Positions 26,001 through 36,302 of a stretch of 64,000 nt of DNA are shown piece by piece. A program made the position numbers and the translations under genes. Origin of the DNA: an uncultured Bacilli bacterium (GTDB lineage Bacteria > Bacillota_I > Bacilli_A > RF39 > UBA660). The notes below the pieces were generated by a model that had not been told where the DNA came from, did no database searches, and saw only the letters and a program-made list of their open reading frames with translations. Location of the stretch: positions 1 to 64,000 of the forward strand of contig CAKPHH010000005.1 of the NCBI GenBank assembly GCA_934157235.1, in the 5' to 3' direction. Positions within the stretch are counted from its first letter, which is position 1, and each line of letters begins with the position of its first letter.

Positions 26001-26014
26001 GTCTTTAAGACACA

Positions 26015-26042
26015 TTGACATTTTTTATAGTTATGATAAAAT
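26015..26042 (+). promoter_or_regulatory. promoter of the first Cys-rich protein gene
   Basis: Consensus TTGACA (26015-26020), a 16-base spacer ending in TGA, and TAAAAT (26037-26042). Confidence 0.75.
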
Positions 26043-26112
26043 CAAATATATAGATAATAATTGCTGACAAGATAGATTGAAAAATAAAATACATAGATAG
26101 GGTGAGGTATTT

Positions 26113-28848
26113 ATGAGAAAAAAAATGACTAGACTAATTCTTTTAATAGCAATCTTTACACTTACATTTCTAAATTCAAATGTATATGCTAAAGAAGCAT
26201 GCACTAGAGATACTGTTGTAAAAAGATTTGGTATAAATGACCAAAGTGATAAAAATAATGGGATCATCAAATTTTCTATTACAAAAGGTACATTCACGGT
26301 AAATATTAAAGTTATCGATGAAAACTATGTTCCTAAAGATGGTGAAGGCGAAAGAATTTTAAAGGAAGAAACTATTATTTTAAATGCCAACGCTAAGAAT
26401 GGTAATATTAGTACAGAATTCACTTATGATGCTAACGTTAATTTAAGCGAAGATGACCAGAAAAAAGGAAAAAAAGTTATTGTGAACTTTACACTAAATG
26501 ATAAAGATGATGAAAAATGTGACATTGAAAAATCGGCACCTTATATTCGAACATTTATATTACCTAATAAACCTGAAACACAATACAAAAAAAATCCCCA
26601 ATATGATACCTTATGTGCTAATTTGCGTAATGGTGTTTGGAATGACAAATTTTATAAATACATAAGTAAAGAAGTATTTTTAAAGTACAATCCCAGAGCA
26701 ACAAACTCCACAAATAAATATGCTGAAGAACTTGCCCAATATTGTTATCAACAAAATGTAATTACTTCCTACAACGATGAAAACATTGCCTTCTATATAG
26801 CAAGTGCTGTTAAAGCTTACAAAAATAGTTTAAAAACAACAATTAATGTTAAAGAACCAGATGCAAAAATACCAACTAAAAATAGATTTAATTTAAGTAA
26901 CGCAGGAAGTGCGGATTATAATAGATTTAATCAAGGACAAAGTCTAACTTGTGATGCCAAGAATATTGGTGACAGTAGTAAGTTTTCTTACGTAAACATG
27001 CAAACGTTTTATGCAACTGATACTCAAACAAGTTCTATATATCTTCAACACACTGTTACCTGTAAAAAAACTTGTAGTGAAACTTTAACTGTTGAATATG
27101 GACCTCCAGTCGCAACTAAAGCTGGTCTATGTTTTGAATACAAGGTAAAAGTAAAGAGTAAAGTAGAATGTGATTCCGTAGTAACAGGAGGACCACCACA
27201 ACCAGGTGAATATCCAGTCTGTGAACCAGTTCCTATTTGTAATGAAATTGAAGGTAAAGAACATCAAGCTGGACCAAATGAAGATTTCGATAAGTGCATC
27301 ACCAAATGTGATAAAGGAAAATATACTCAAAACTGTATTAACAAGTGTTACAACCAAGTTTATGGTAAGAAGTCTAATAGTAAATTAAGTAATGCTCAAG
27401 TAACAGTTCCAAGTCTAAAATTAGCTTACCAAGATGTTGGTACAAGTTGTGATTATGATTCGCTTGGTGGAAATTATTATTGGGACTCAAATGGAGAACT
27501 AAATTGGAATCCAGGTTCTGGTTGTGCTGCTTATTCTCCATATTACTACAAATACCAATCTGAAAGAACCGCCTACGATAACAACCGTGGTGCATATTAT
27601 CCGGACTCTAATGGATTTAAACACAATTCAAATGGTTGTAGTGATGATTGTTACTACTCAGGTTGTAGCCAAGGAGATTTTCTTTCTGAAGCTGAAGCAG
27701 ATGCTGCTTATAGAAGTGACTTAAATAGATATGATGCATTTGTTAGTGACTGTGAAGCTAAAGCATCTTGCTCAACAAAATCAGCAGAATTCACAATTAA
27801 AGTAAATAATAGAACCAAAGACAATCCTAACCAAGATAATTGGATTAATTATGACAAAGCTACTCTAACGGGAAGTCATATTAGCGACCCAGGAGAAATT
27901 ATTCTAGATAGATCTGGTTGCTACGGAGCAAATCAAATAGAACAAGAATATTTAACTGAATGGTCTTTCCCAGGAACTTGGATTAATAATAAAACTGGTG
28001 AAATCAAATATGAACCGATAAAAGACAATGCATGGCATAAAAAGAAAGATTATTTCTGTACAAATTTAAATTCTGCTAATGTCAACGTGTTCTGGTGGTA
28101 TTATGGCCTAACCAGAGACAAACAATATCTTCCTAGTGATTCAGAATTAAAAAATCTAGATTATAATATTAAAGCCTCAACTAAAAACTTTGGACATTAT
28201 GGTTGGAATATTGATATAGGTTGTTTCTATTCACTATACGAAAAGAGTAATTCAGATGGTATTCCTGCAGAGTGTACTAATCCAGAATATTACCAAAAGC
28301 ATCCTGATATGTGTGAGGCCGACCCAGGTGATAAAGGAGAAACTACAAGAGGAACTATTTCTTATCGAATTAGAAGTGTAGATAATAAAGAACTATTCCC
28401 ATCAACCGAAGGAAAAGAAACAACAGATCCTAACGAAAAGGGAAGACAAGCTGGATTTAACTGGACTATTGATGCTACAGTTATTAAGAATAAAGATTAC
28501 ATTATTGCCCCAGAAGTATTAATAAAAAACATTCAAACGAAAGGTAACACCATCTACGATGATGAGTCTGATTCATCAAACGACCTAGACTACAGATTTT
28601 ATCTTGATCGAACAGCTTTAAATAGAATTAGAAGTTACTCTAAAGAAGCTGGTAATGGAAAATATACAACATTTACCGGAAACTTTACCATTGTAAACGG
28701 AGTCTCTGTATACAACAGTTCATTATTTAGAGGAAGTGGAGCTTACTTGGATGGCAGATACATTAAGAGAAAAGGTGTTTTAGGCTGCAACAACCAAGCT
28801 AATGATGGTGCTTGTGAAAAATACAGCCAAATAATTGTTACAGACTAG
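26113..28848 (+). CDS. large Cys-rich exported protein, paralogue A
   Basis: A 911-aa exported protein with a Sec signal peptide (about residues 1-26, ending VYA-KEAC). The mature part has about 29 cysteines, which suggests many disulfides. N-terminal beta-rich regions lead to a central part with clustered Cys (SCKK/TCKKTCSE, PVCEPVPICNE, CITKCDKG, CINKC) and a C-terminal domain with SSNDLDYRFYLDRTALNRIRSYSKEAGNGKYTTFTG. There is no LPXTG, NPQTN-like or membrane anchor at the C terminus. It is a close relative of the 33582 product, and both are followed by the same 166-aa protein. The function is unknown; an extracellular structural part of the machine is possible. Confidence 0.8.
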   Translation: MRKKMTRLILLIAIFTLTFLNSNVYAKEACTRDTVVKRFGINDQSDKNNGIIKFSITKGTFTVNIKVIDENYVPKDGEGERILKEETIILNANAKNGNISTEFTYDANVNLSEDDQKKGKKVIVNFTLNDKDDEKCDIEKSAPYIRTFILPNKPETQYKKNPQYDTLCANLRNGVWNDKFYKYISKEVFLKYNPRATNSTNKYAEELAQYCYQQNVITSYNDENIAFYIASAVKAYKNSLKTTINVKEPDAKIPTKNRFNLSNAGSADYNRFNQGQSLTCDAKNIGDSSKFSYVNMQTFYATDTQTSSIYLQHTVTCKKTCSETLTVEYGPPVATKAGLCFEYKVKVKSKVECDSVVTGGPPQPGEYPVCEPVPICNEIEGKEHQAGPNEDFDKCITKCDKGKYTQNCINKCYNQVYGKKSNSKLSNAQVTVPSLKLAYQDVGTSCDYDSLGGNYYWDSNGELNWNPGSGCAAYSPYYYKYQSERTAYDNNRGAYYPDSNGFKHNSNGCSDDCYYSGCSQGDFLSEAEADAAYRSDLNRYDAFVSDCEAKASCSTKSAEFTIKVNNRTKDNPNQDNWINYDKATLTGSHISDPGEIILDRSGCYGANQIEQEYLTEWSFPGTWINNKTGEIKYEPIKDNAWHKKKDYFCTNLNSANVNVFWWYYGLTRDKQYLPSDSELKNLDYNIKASTKNFGHYGWNIDIGCFYSLYEKSNSDGIPAECTNPEYYQKHPDMCEADPGDKGETTRGTISYRIRSVDNKELFPSTEGKETTDPNEKGRQAGFNWTIDATVIKNKDYIIAPEVLIKNIQTKGNTIYDDESDSSNDLDYRFYLDRTALNRIRSYSKEAGNGKYTTFTGNFTIVNGVSVYNSSLFRGSGAYLDGRYIKRKGVLGCNNQANDGACEKYSQIIVTD

Positions 28849-28861
28849 GGGAGGTTAATAT

Positions 28862-29362
28862 ATGAATAAAGGAATGTTAACAGTAGGTATAATTGTCTTA
28901 GCCCTAATGGGACTATTACTAATAAACCTAATTTCAAATTATTCAACAGGTAGTGAACTAGATTACTACTTAGTAAAAGAAACAGTTGAAGCTTCTATAG
29001 AAGATGCTATCGATGTAAAATATTATCGTGATAATGGAGCAATCCGTATGGATAAAGACAAATTCGTTGAAAGCTTCTTAAGAAGATTTGCTGATAGTGT
29101 TGATAATACTAGAAACTATCGTGTAAGTATCTATGATTTAAACGAAGTACCACCAAAGGTAAGCGTTAAAGTAGATTCAGCTACCGTATTAAGCTTTGAT
29201 GGTCAAAACTTACTATTATCAACAAGTGTTGATTCCATAGTAGAGTCAACTAAAAAATATGATACCTATTTAACTCATGCCTATAATGATGACGATAGTG
29301 AAATAGGAAAACCAATCATAAAAGATTCTACAGATACGGCATCAACAACATATACAAATTAA
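28862..29362 (+). CDS. 166-aa membrane-anchored protein, twin copy 1
   Basis: A 166-aa protein with an N-terminal membrane segment (about residues 5-24, MLTVGIIVLALMGLLLINLI) and an extracellular domain (TGSELDYYLVKETVEASIEDAIDVKYYRD...). The signal-anchor and helical start resemble a pseudopilin, but the classic cleavage site is absent. Its protein sequence is identical to that encoded at 36303. It directly follows the Cys-rich protein (13 bp), with GGGGAGG as ribosome site. The function is unknown. Confidence 0.82.
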   Translation: MNKGMLTVGIIVLALMGLLLINLISNYSTGSELDYYLVKETVEASIEDAIDVKYYRDNGAIRMDKDKFVESFLRRFADSVDNTRNYRVSIYDLNEVPPKVSVKVDSATVLSFDGQNLLLSTSVDSIVESTKKYDTYLTHAYNDDDSEIGKPIIKDSTDTASTTYTN

Positions 29363-29391
29363 AGATAGTCAAAAATTGACTATCTTTTTTT
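29361..29391 (+). terminator. intrinsic terminator
   Basis: An 11-bp stem (AAGATAGTCAA / TTGACTATCTT) with an AAA loop and a run of T's, overlapping the stop codon of the gene before. Confidence 0.9.
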
Positions 29392-29441
29392 CTCTATTTG
29401 GTTTATACTTATTAAAGATAGGTTAGTGGGAGTTGGTTATA

Positions 29442-30998
29442 GTGATTATTAGAAAACCATATGCTTTTTTAATTAAAAACTTTAAAAAGATTCATATCTT
29501 TATGATCATTTTATGTGCTTATATATACTATAAAACTATAACATTAAGTTCTTTTGTAAATGAATTCCTAGATTTATTTACTTATGATGTTTATAATGAA
29601 CCAATATCAAAATATACTGGTTTCTTTTCTGTTTTATTCCTACTTTTAATAATTGCCTCATCGATTGCTTTAATGATTCTCTTAAAACATAAAAACAAGC
29701 CATGGAAACTTTACTTTTTATTAGCTGTTGAATATACAGGATTACTAATTGTCTTTGGTCTTTTAACTTCATTCTTTAATGCTTATAGTGGCGGCTTAGA
29801 ATCAACCGCTATAAGAGCTCTACGAGATATCTTATTTATTTTTACTTTGCCTCAATACGCCGTCTTTATAATTCTTGCTATTAGAATACTTGGTGTTGAT
29901 TTAAATAAATTCGATTTCAAAGCTGATGCTGAATACTTAGAATTAGCTGAAGGCGATCGTGATGAAGTTGAAATTAGTATTGATATCGATAAAAACAGTA
30001 TTAAAAGAACTATTCGTAAACTAAAAAGAAACTTAGGTTATGTTTATAAAGAACATAGATTTCCAATCAACATAGCCCTTAGTATTTTATTAATTATAAT
30101 TATTTATAGAAGTTATGTCTTTATCTTTGTAACTAATAAAGCTTATAAACAAGGAGACCTAATAAATACTAATGGTTACACTGTTAAAATAAACAATAGT
30201 TACTACAGTGATAAAGATTATAAAGGTGACAAGATTGAAGCTGGAAATAGTTTTGTTGTTTTAGATGTAACTATTAAAAACAATGTTCAAAAAAGAAGCG
30301 TCAACTTCAATAGATTCCATGTTATGAATAGAACCTCCAATTATTCTCCAACAAATAAAATGTATGAAACAGAGTTCATGGATCTTGGTACTACAATCGA
30401 AGATTTAACTTTAAGTAATGGTGAAGAAAGAAATCTCCTATTAATTTATCGTGTCAATGAAAAAGAAGATGTAAATAGATTTGTTTTATATTATCAAGAA
30501 TTACAAGGTAATAATAAACACTTACGTAAAATAAAGTTAAAACTAAATAATCTTTCTAAAATAAAAGAAAATGAAGAAATAGAACTAGGGGATGTTTCAA
30601 CAATTCAACTATCTTCTGAAGAAAAAGAATTAATTTTAGATAACCTAGAAATATCTGATAAAACTAAATACAGTAGAAAAGTTTGTGAAAATGATATTTG
30701 CTTAGTAAAAGAAAATATTTTTACTAGTTCAAAAGGTACTAAAATCTTAAAAATGGAGTTCTCTTCCAACGACTTTACAGGCAAAGATATGATTGACTTT
30801 TTAACAACTTATGGTAAAATTAGTTATATAGATAATAGTAAGACTAGGAAAGGGTTAAAAATTAAAAATGCCCTTGATACTTATAACTATTATGGAAAGT
30901 ATGTCTACATAAAAGTACCAGATGACATAACAACAGCTAAAGAAATTAAGTTAATTCTAACTGTTCGTAACAATAAATATGTATATAAGTTAAAGTAA
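29442..30998 (+). CDS. polytopic membrane protein with extracellular domain
   Basis: A 518-aa protein. About four membrane segments occupy residues 10-150 and one more lies near residue 210 (FPINIALSILLIIIIYRSYVFIFV), after a charged cytoplasmic loop. The outer C-terminal half carries a beta-rich region that resembles DUF4352-type Ig-like domains (IEAGNSFVVLDVTIKNNVQKRSVNFNRF; NGEERNLLLIYRVNE). The likely start is GTG at 29442, about 10 bases after GGGAG. It lies between the Cys-rich pairs and is followed after 10 bp by another anchored surface protein. The function is unknown. Confidence 0.75.
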   Translation: MIIRKPYAFLIKNFKKIHIFMIILCAYIYYKTITLSSFVNEFLDLFTYDVYNEPISKYTGFFSVLFLLLIIASSIALMILLKHKNKPWKLYFLLAVEYTGLLIVFGLLTSFFNAYSGGLESTAIRALRDILFIFTLPQYAVFIILAIRILGVDLNKFDFKADAEYLELAEGDRDEVEISIDIDKNSIKRTIRKLKRNLGYVYKEHRFPINIALSILLIIIIYRSYVFIFVTNKAYKQGDLINTNGYTVKINNSYYSDKDYKGDKIEAGNSFVVLDVTIKNNVQKRSVNFNRFHVMNRTSNYSPTNKMYETEFMDLGTTIEDLTLSNGEERNLLLIYRVNEKEDVNRFVLYYQELQGNNKHLRKIKLKLNNLSKIKENEEIELGDVSTIQLSSEEKELILDNLEISDKTKYSRKVCENDICLVKENIFTSSKGTKILKMEFSSNDFTGKDMIDFLTTYGKISYIDNSKTRKGLKIKNALDTYNYYGKYVYIKVPDDITTAKEIKLILTVRNNKYVYKLK

Positions 30999-31008
30999 GG
31001 AGATTATT

Positions 31009-32784
31009 ATGAAAATAAAACAAAGACAAATAAGATTAATTATTACTTTAATTATTATCGGTTTATTTATTTGGTTTCTAGTATTATCACCATATCTAAC
31101 TTTTAAAAGTAATGAAAAGACTATGCTAGAAGCGGCTAAAAGGTATTATGAACTTAATGATGACAAGTTACCTACCGGTACTAGAATGGCAACAGTTACC
31201 TTACAAACCTTATCAAGAGAATCTTATATTGATAAGGATTTTTATGTTCCATTCAGTAAAAAGCCTTGTTCTATAACTAATAGTTGGGTAAAAGTAAAAC
31301 ATACTAACTCTGGTTATAAGTATTATACTTATCTAGAATGTGGTGTTTTGAAATCAACAACTGATCATAAAGGACCTGTAATAACACTAAATGGTTCTGA
31401 ACAAATGGTTATCAATAAAGGTGATAAATATGAAGAACCTGGTGTAAAGAAGGTTGTTGATAATAATGATGGTGAAATAGATATTAAAGAAGTTGATATA
31501 TTTGGTGAAGTAGATACTTCTAAAGTTGGAACTTATGAAATAACATACTCTGTTCTTGATAGCTTTAAAAATGAAACTATAAAGAAAAGAACTATCAAAG
31601 TAGTTCAAGAATTAAAAAATACCATTGAAAAGGAAACAGAAAAAGGTATTTATATAGGTGATAATCCAAATAACTATATTTACTTCTCTGGCGTAAAATT
31701 CCGTATTGTAGGACTTGAAGGAGAAAATGTTAAAATAGTTGCGGCTTATGATGTAGCTAATGTAAATTATTCAAGCCTAGATGAATGGTTAAAATACTAC
31801 TATAAACATATTGCTAAGTCTTCTAAAGATTTAGTAGTTAAAACTAAATACTGTAATGACTTAGTAACTGATACTAAAACTAAAGAGTGTAATAGATATA
31901 CGGCTGAGAAAAATGTTTATATCTTATCACTTCAAGATATCAATAAAAGTCTAGATACAGACGGAAAGAGTTACTTATATCCAGATACCATAGTAACTAT
32001 AGCAAACGAAAAGAGTTCTAAAGAGTCATGGACAACTAGAAAGTACTTTGCTGGTTCTAATCTAAAATATATGTCCTTTAAAAAAGACTATAACTTTGGT
32101 ATTAGACCAACTCTAACTATCAAAGGTTCGGTTTTAATAACTAATGGTAATGGTACTGAGGAATCTCCATATGAAATAGGCGACCTAGAAAAAGGAAATG
32201 TAGGAGACAACCTAAATGAAAGACAATCTGGTGAATATGTAAAATATTCTAATATGCTATGGCAAATAATTGAGTCAACAGAAGAAGGAACAACTAAAGT
32301 TATTTCTGATGTTACTATAAAAATGGGTAATGCCTCAAAAATAGCTTATCCACTAAATACAACAACTTATATATATAATCCAAATAAAAAAGGAAATATT
32401 GGTTATATAATAAATCAAAAAGCTAGTGATGCCATTGATGAAAAATATTTTGTTAAAACAGAAATAGAAGTACCAACTTATAAAAAACTAGCAACTTATA
32501 AAGGCGAAGCCTCAACTAAAAAATATAAAGTTAAATTTCATGCTCCAAACATGTATGAAATGTATACTGCTAAAAGTGATCCTTCACAACATAGTTATTG
32601 GCTAATGAATTCTTCTAAAGAAGAAGACCGTCGCTACATGGTTTCTGAAATAGGAGTTGTCTTCTATGCTATAGAAGGAACAGCTAATGAAGCTGGAGTA
32701 AGACTTGTTGGTTACCTAGATAAAAATTGTAAAATAACAACAGGTGATGGAACAAAGGAAAAACCATATACCATAACAAAGTAG
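31009..32784 (+). CDS. membrane-anchored surface protein with DUF5011 Ig-like domain
   Basis: A 591-aa protein. A membrane anchor (about residues 9-28) is followed by a pseudopilin-like module (LEAAKRYYELNDDKLPT...YTYLECG, about 35-115), then a DUF5011 bacterial Ig-like domain (GPVITLNGSEQMVINKGDKYEEPGV...VGTYEITYSVLDSFKN, about 123-202). Two regions similar to DUF6273 follow, each ending in a GNGT/GDGT...PY motif. The same first module and end motif occur in the product at 53693. It is 7 bp before the sortase gene. It may be a surface or pilus-associated protein; no sorting signal is seen. Confidence 0.78.
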   Translation: MKIKQRQIRLIITLIIIGLFIWFLVLSPYLTFKSNEKTMLEAAKRYYELNDDKLPTGTRMATVTLQTLSRESYIDKDFYVPFSKKPCSITNSWVKVKHTNSGYKYYTYLECGVLKSTTDHKGPVITLNGSEQMVINKGDKYEEPGVKKVVDNNDGEIDIKEVDIFGEVDTSKVGTYEITYSVLDSFKNETIKKRTIKVVQELKNTIEKETEKGIYIGDNPNNYIYFSGVKFRIVGLEGENVKIVAAYDVANVNYSSLDEWLKYYYKHIAKSSKDLVVKTKYCNDLVTDTKTKECNRYTAEKNVYILSLQDINKSLDTDGKSYLYPDTIVTIANEKSSKESWTTRKYFAGSNLKYMSFKKDYNFGIRPTLTIKGSVLITNGNGTEESPYEIGDLEKGNVGDNLNERQSGEYVKYSNMLWQIIESTEEGTTKVISDVTIKMGNASKIAYPLNTTTYIYNPNKKGNIGYIINQKASDAIDEKYFVKTEIEVPTYKKLATYKGEASTKKYKVKFHAPNMYEMYTAKSDPSQHSYWLMNSSKEEDRRYMVSEIGVVFYAIEGTANEAGVRLVGYLDKNCKITTGDGTKEKPYTITK

Positions 32785-32791
32785 GGATAGT

Positions 32792-33598
32792 ATGAAAAAT
32801 AAAAGGAAATTAATTTTTGCTACAATGAGCATGACCATTATTTTCATAATAGTAATTGTACTGTTAATTGCTGGCTTAATAAAAACAATTGCCAACAATA
32901 ACAAACCTTACTATATGAAAAAGTCAAGAGTAGAAAATGTTTCAGAGTATGCTAAAGCCAATCCAAACTTTACCACTCTTGGTTGGATAAGAGTTCAAGG
33001 TACAAATATTGATTATCCGGTCATCTACGGTAATGGTCTAGACTTCAACGAATTATTAGACGACTTTACTTGGACCGAAGATGAAGAGAAAAAACTTACC
33101 AATAGAGTCTTTATCTTAGGCCATAACATTAGAAATGTTTCCTCAAATCCTCTAATCGCCGATAAAAATCAAAGTAGATTTGAACAATTACCATCCTTCA
33201 CATACCTAGAATTTGCTGAGAAAAATAAATATATTCAATATACAATCGATGGTAAAGATTATTTATATAAAATATTCTCTGTATCAATAGTTAATGATAA
33301 TGAACTTGACCATAGTACGAGAGATTTTTCTAAAACAGAATTAAAAGAATATATTGATCAGTCTCTGAAAGATAGCTTTTATGATTTTGATATTTCTGTA
33401 GATGAAAATGACAATATTATAACTTTAATAACTTGTACAAGATTCTATGGTAGAGTAAATCATTATTCTTTCAAAATAGATGCTAGAATGGTAAGAGATA
33501 AAGAAAAGATTAAAAATTATTCCGTAAAGGAAAATTCTAATTACAAAAAAATAGAAGAAACAATGAGAGCAGGTGAAGAAAGTGCTAAAGCAATATAG
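32792..33598 (+). CDS. class B-like sortase
   Basis: A 268-aa membrane-anchored cysteine transpeptidase of the sortase family. One N-terminal membrane segment (about residues 8-32) is followed by the sortase barrel: LGWIRVQGTNIDYPVIYG, the catalytic His111 in FILGHNI, Cys215 in TLITCTRFYGR, and an Arg in the same stretch (about residue 221). The LITC motif and the N-terminal helices fit class B. Sortases join proteins to the cell wall or to each other. No neighbour carries a clear sorting motif, so its substrate is open. Its end overlaps the next gene's start. Confidence 0.92.
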   Translation: MKNKRKLIFATMSMTIIFIIVIVLLIAGLIKTIANNNKPYYMKKSRVENVSEYAKANPNFTTLGWIRVQGTNIDYPVIYGNGLDFNELLDDFTWTEDEEKKLTNRVFILGHNIRNVSSNPLIADKNQSRFEQLPSFTYLEFAEKNKYIQYTIDGKDYLYKIFSVSIVNDNELDHSTRDFSKTELKEYIDQSLKDSFYDFDISVDENDNIITLITCTRFYGRVNHYSFKIDARMVRDKEKIKNYSVKENSNYKKIEETMRAGEESAKAI

Positions 33599-36290
33599 TA
33601 AAATAGTTAAATTATTAATAGCGATAGCAGTAGTATTTGGCATTAGCACTAATACTTATGCAGCCGCTAGTAAATGTACATCTGGAACAGTAGCATCAAA
33701 GTTTGGTGCTAACGCTGATGTTACTGATGTTAAGAATGGTGTAATTAAACTTAGTATTACTAAAGGAAAATTTAGTGTAAAAATTCAAGTTACCGATATG
33801 TCATCAGCTTCAGATGACTCTGCAAATGAAGACACAGTTGTGTTAGATGCAAGTTCTAACGTAAAAGAAATAACATATAACGTTAATGAAAAATGGCCCA
33901 ATATTGCCAATAAGCCTAAAAGAGTAAGATTTGAGTTTACTCTTACTGATGCAAATGATGCTAACTGTACAATAGATTCCGATACCGTAATTAGAACGAT
34001 TACTATTCCAAGTAAAACAACCACAACTCAAGTAAAAAATACCAATTATGATGGTCTATGTGCTAATCTACGTAATGGTATCTGGACTGATGAACTTGGA
34101 AAAGGTATTAAGGATTTATTCCTAAAATATAATCCTAAAGCTACTAATTCAGAAGCTAAGTACCGTGAATATGCTCCATATTGTTACTCAGAATATGTTA
34201 CTAGTAATCATAGTAAAGATACTGTAAAAATGATTATTTCTAATGCCCTTAAAGCTTACAAAAACAGTCTAAAAACAACTATAAATATCAAAGAGCCTGA
34301 CGCAAAAATACCACCAGAAAATAGATTTGACTTAAGTTCTAAATCTTCTGATATAAATAGATTTAATAAAGGTCAAAGTCTAACTTGTAATGCAACCAAA
34401 TTAAGAAATAGTAATGATAAAGAATATTCTTATGTAAATAAAAATACTTATTATGCAACAGATACTAAAAGGACTAGTACTAACTTACCTAATTCTAAGC
34501 GTTCTATCTCTTGTAAAAAGGTTTGTAGTGAAACCTTAACTGTTGAATATGGCCCTCCAGTCGCAAGCAAAGCTGGTTTATGTTTTGAATACAAAGTAAA
34601 AGTAACTAGTAAAGTAGAATGTGATTCTGTTGTTGAAGGAACACCTCCTACACCTAGTGAATATCCAGTCTGTGAACCAGTACCTATTTGTAATGAACTT
34701 GATGGTAAAGAACATCAGGCTGGCCCAAACAGTGATTTTGATAGTTGTATTAATAAATGTGATAATGGTCAATATACACAAAATTGTATTAATAAATGTT
34801 ATAAACAAGTATATGGTAATAATTCTAAAACCACCCAAACGACTGCGACAACGACAGTTCCAAGTCTAAAACTTGCTTATGAACCATACGAAAAGATTTC
34901 ATCAACATGTGATTATACTACAAATGGTGGATCGTATTCCTGTGATAAAAAGACTGGTGTAATAACTTGGAAAGCCGGTTCCGGCTGTGCAGCCTATGCC
35001 CCATACTACTTCAAGTATGAAGGAGCAAGAACAATGCAAGACAACAATAGCGGTAAATACGTTCCACTAAATGGGTTCAAATGGAATAGACAGGGATGCA
35101 GTGATAGTTGTGAATTTACTGGTTGCAGCTGTAGTGACAGTTTCAGTGAAGATGATGCTGAAGAAAAATATCAAGAAGATTTAGAAGCCTATGAAGACTT
35201 CGTTAATAGTTGTAACGCACAAGCTTCTTGCTCAACAAAAACTGCGGAATTTACAATCAAAGTAAATAATAAAACAAAAGATAATCCAAATAAAGATAAC
35301 TGGATTACTTATGATAAAGCAACCTTAACTGGAAATATTCTAAACGACAGCTCTGAAATCATCATTGATCGTTCTGGTTGCTACGGAGAGACAAAAGTTG
35401 AAAGGGAATACTTAACAGAATGGTCTTTCCCAGGAACTTGGATTAATAATAAAACAGGAGAAATTAAATATCAGCCAATCAAAGATAGTGCTTGGCATAA
35501 AAAGAAAGATTACTTCTGTACAAATCTAAATTCTGCTAATGTTAATACTGATTGGTGGTACTATGGTCTAACAGGAGATAAAAAATATCTACCAACAGAT
35601 GAAGTAATAAAAAATATAGAGTATAACATCCAAGCAACAGCTAAAAACTTTGGTCATTATAGTTGGAATCTTGATGTAAGCTGTTTCTATGCTTTATATG
35701 AATCAGCAAATGCTCCAGACTGTGATTGTAATAATCCAGAATGTTATGAGAAAAATACCGAAATTTGTAAAAATAGCAAATCAGAAAAAACATTATCATA
35801 CCGAATAAGAACTGTAGATAATAAAGATTTATTCCCATCAACTGAAGGAAAAGAAGCAGATGATTACACTGAAACTGGTAGAAAACCAGGTTATAACTGG
35901 ACCAGTGATGCTACTGTTCTTAAAAATAAAGACTACATCATTGCACCATCAATCTTAAGAGAAAATATTCAGAAAAAACAAAATTCAATTTATGCGGATG
36001 AGTCTGATTCATCGAATGATCTAGACTATAGATTCTACTTAGATAGAGCCGCTTTAAATCGAATAAGAAGTTACTCTAAAGAAGCAGGTAATGGTAAATA
36101 TACAACCTTTACTGGAACATTTACAATTACCAATGGTGTATCCGTATATAACAGTCCATTATTTAGAAGTGTATCTGGTTCATCATACCTAGATAATAAA
36201 TATATTAAGAAAACAGGAAAATTAGGTTGTAACAATCAAGCAAATGATAGTGCTTGTGAAAAATATTCTCAAGTCTTATTAGGTAATTAA
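33582..36290 (+). CDS. large Cys-rich exported protein, paralogue B
   Basis: A 902-aa exported protein with a signal peptide (about residues 1-27, ending TYA-AAS) and about 33 cysteines. It aligns with the 26113 product along its length. Blocks are near-identical (SETLTVEYGPPVASKAGLCFEYKVKV; EYLTEWSFPGTWINNKTGEIKY; the C-terminal YRFYLDRAALNRIRSYSKEAGNGKYTTFTG), separated by diverged stretches. It has no wall anchor. The likely start is GTG at 33582 after AGGTGAAG, within the sortase gene's end, which couples the two. It is followed by a second copy of the 166-aa gene. Confidence 0.8.
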   Translation: MLKQYSKIVKLLIAIAVVFGISTNTYAAASKCTSGTVASKFGANADVTDVKNGVIKLSITKGKFSVKIQVTDMSSASDDSANEDTVVLDASSNVKEITYNVNEKWPNIANKPKRVRFEFTLTDANDANCTIDSDTVIRTITIPSKTTTTQVKNTNYDGLCANLRNGIWTDELGKGIKDLFLKYNPKATNSEAKYREYAPYCYSEYVTSNHSKDTVKMIISNALKAYKNSLKTTINIKEPDAKIPPENRFDLSSKSSDINRFNKGQSLTCNATKLRNSNDKEYSYVNKNTYYATDTKRTSTNLPNSKRSISCKKVCSETLTVEYGPPVASKAGLCFEYKVKVTSKVECDSVVEGTPPTPSEYPVCEPVPICNELDGKEHQAGPNSDFDSCINKCDNGQYTQNCINKCYKQVYGNNSKTTQTTATTTVPSLKLAYEPYEKISSTCDYTTNGGSYSCDKKTGVITWKAGSGCAAYAPYYFKYEGARTMQDNNSGKYVPLNGFKWNRQGCSDSCEFTGCSCSDSFSEDDAEEKYQEDLEAYEDFVNSCNAQASCSTKTAEFTIKVNNKTKDNPNKDNWITYDKATLTGNILNDSSEIIIDRSGCYGETKVEREYLTEWSFPGTWINNKTGEIKYQPIKDSAWHKKKDYFCTNLNSANVNTDWWYYGLTGDKKYLPTDEVIKNIEYNIQATAKNFGHYSWNLDVSCFYALYESANAPDCDCNNPECYEKNTEICKNSKSEKTLSYRIRTVDNKDLFPSTEGKEADDYTETGRKPGYNWTSDATVLKNKDYIIAPSILRENIQKKQNSIYADESDSSNDLDYRFYLDRAALNRIRSYSKEAGNGKYTTFTGTFTITNGVSVYNSPLFRSVSGSSYLDNKYIKKTGKLGCNNQANDSACEKYSQVLLGN

Positions 36291-36302
36291 GGAGGCTAAT
36301 AT

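Noticed and set aside
27206..27724. Small plus-strand ORFs of 60-66 aa in other frames of the Cys-rich gene
   Set aside because: They are frame shadows of 26113-28848; similar shadows appear at the matching place in the paralogue (34621).
33573..33598. GTG at 33573 as start of the second Cys-rich gene
   Set aside because: That GTG lies inside the likely ribosome site AGGTGAAG, which is correctly spaced for the GTG at 33582.
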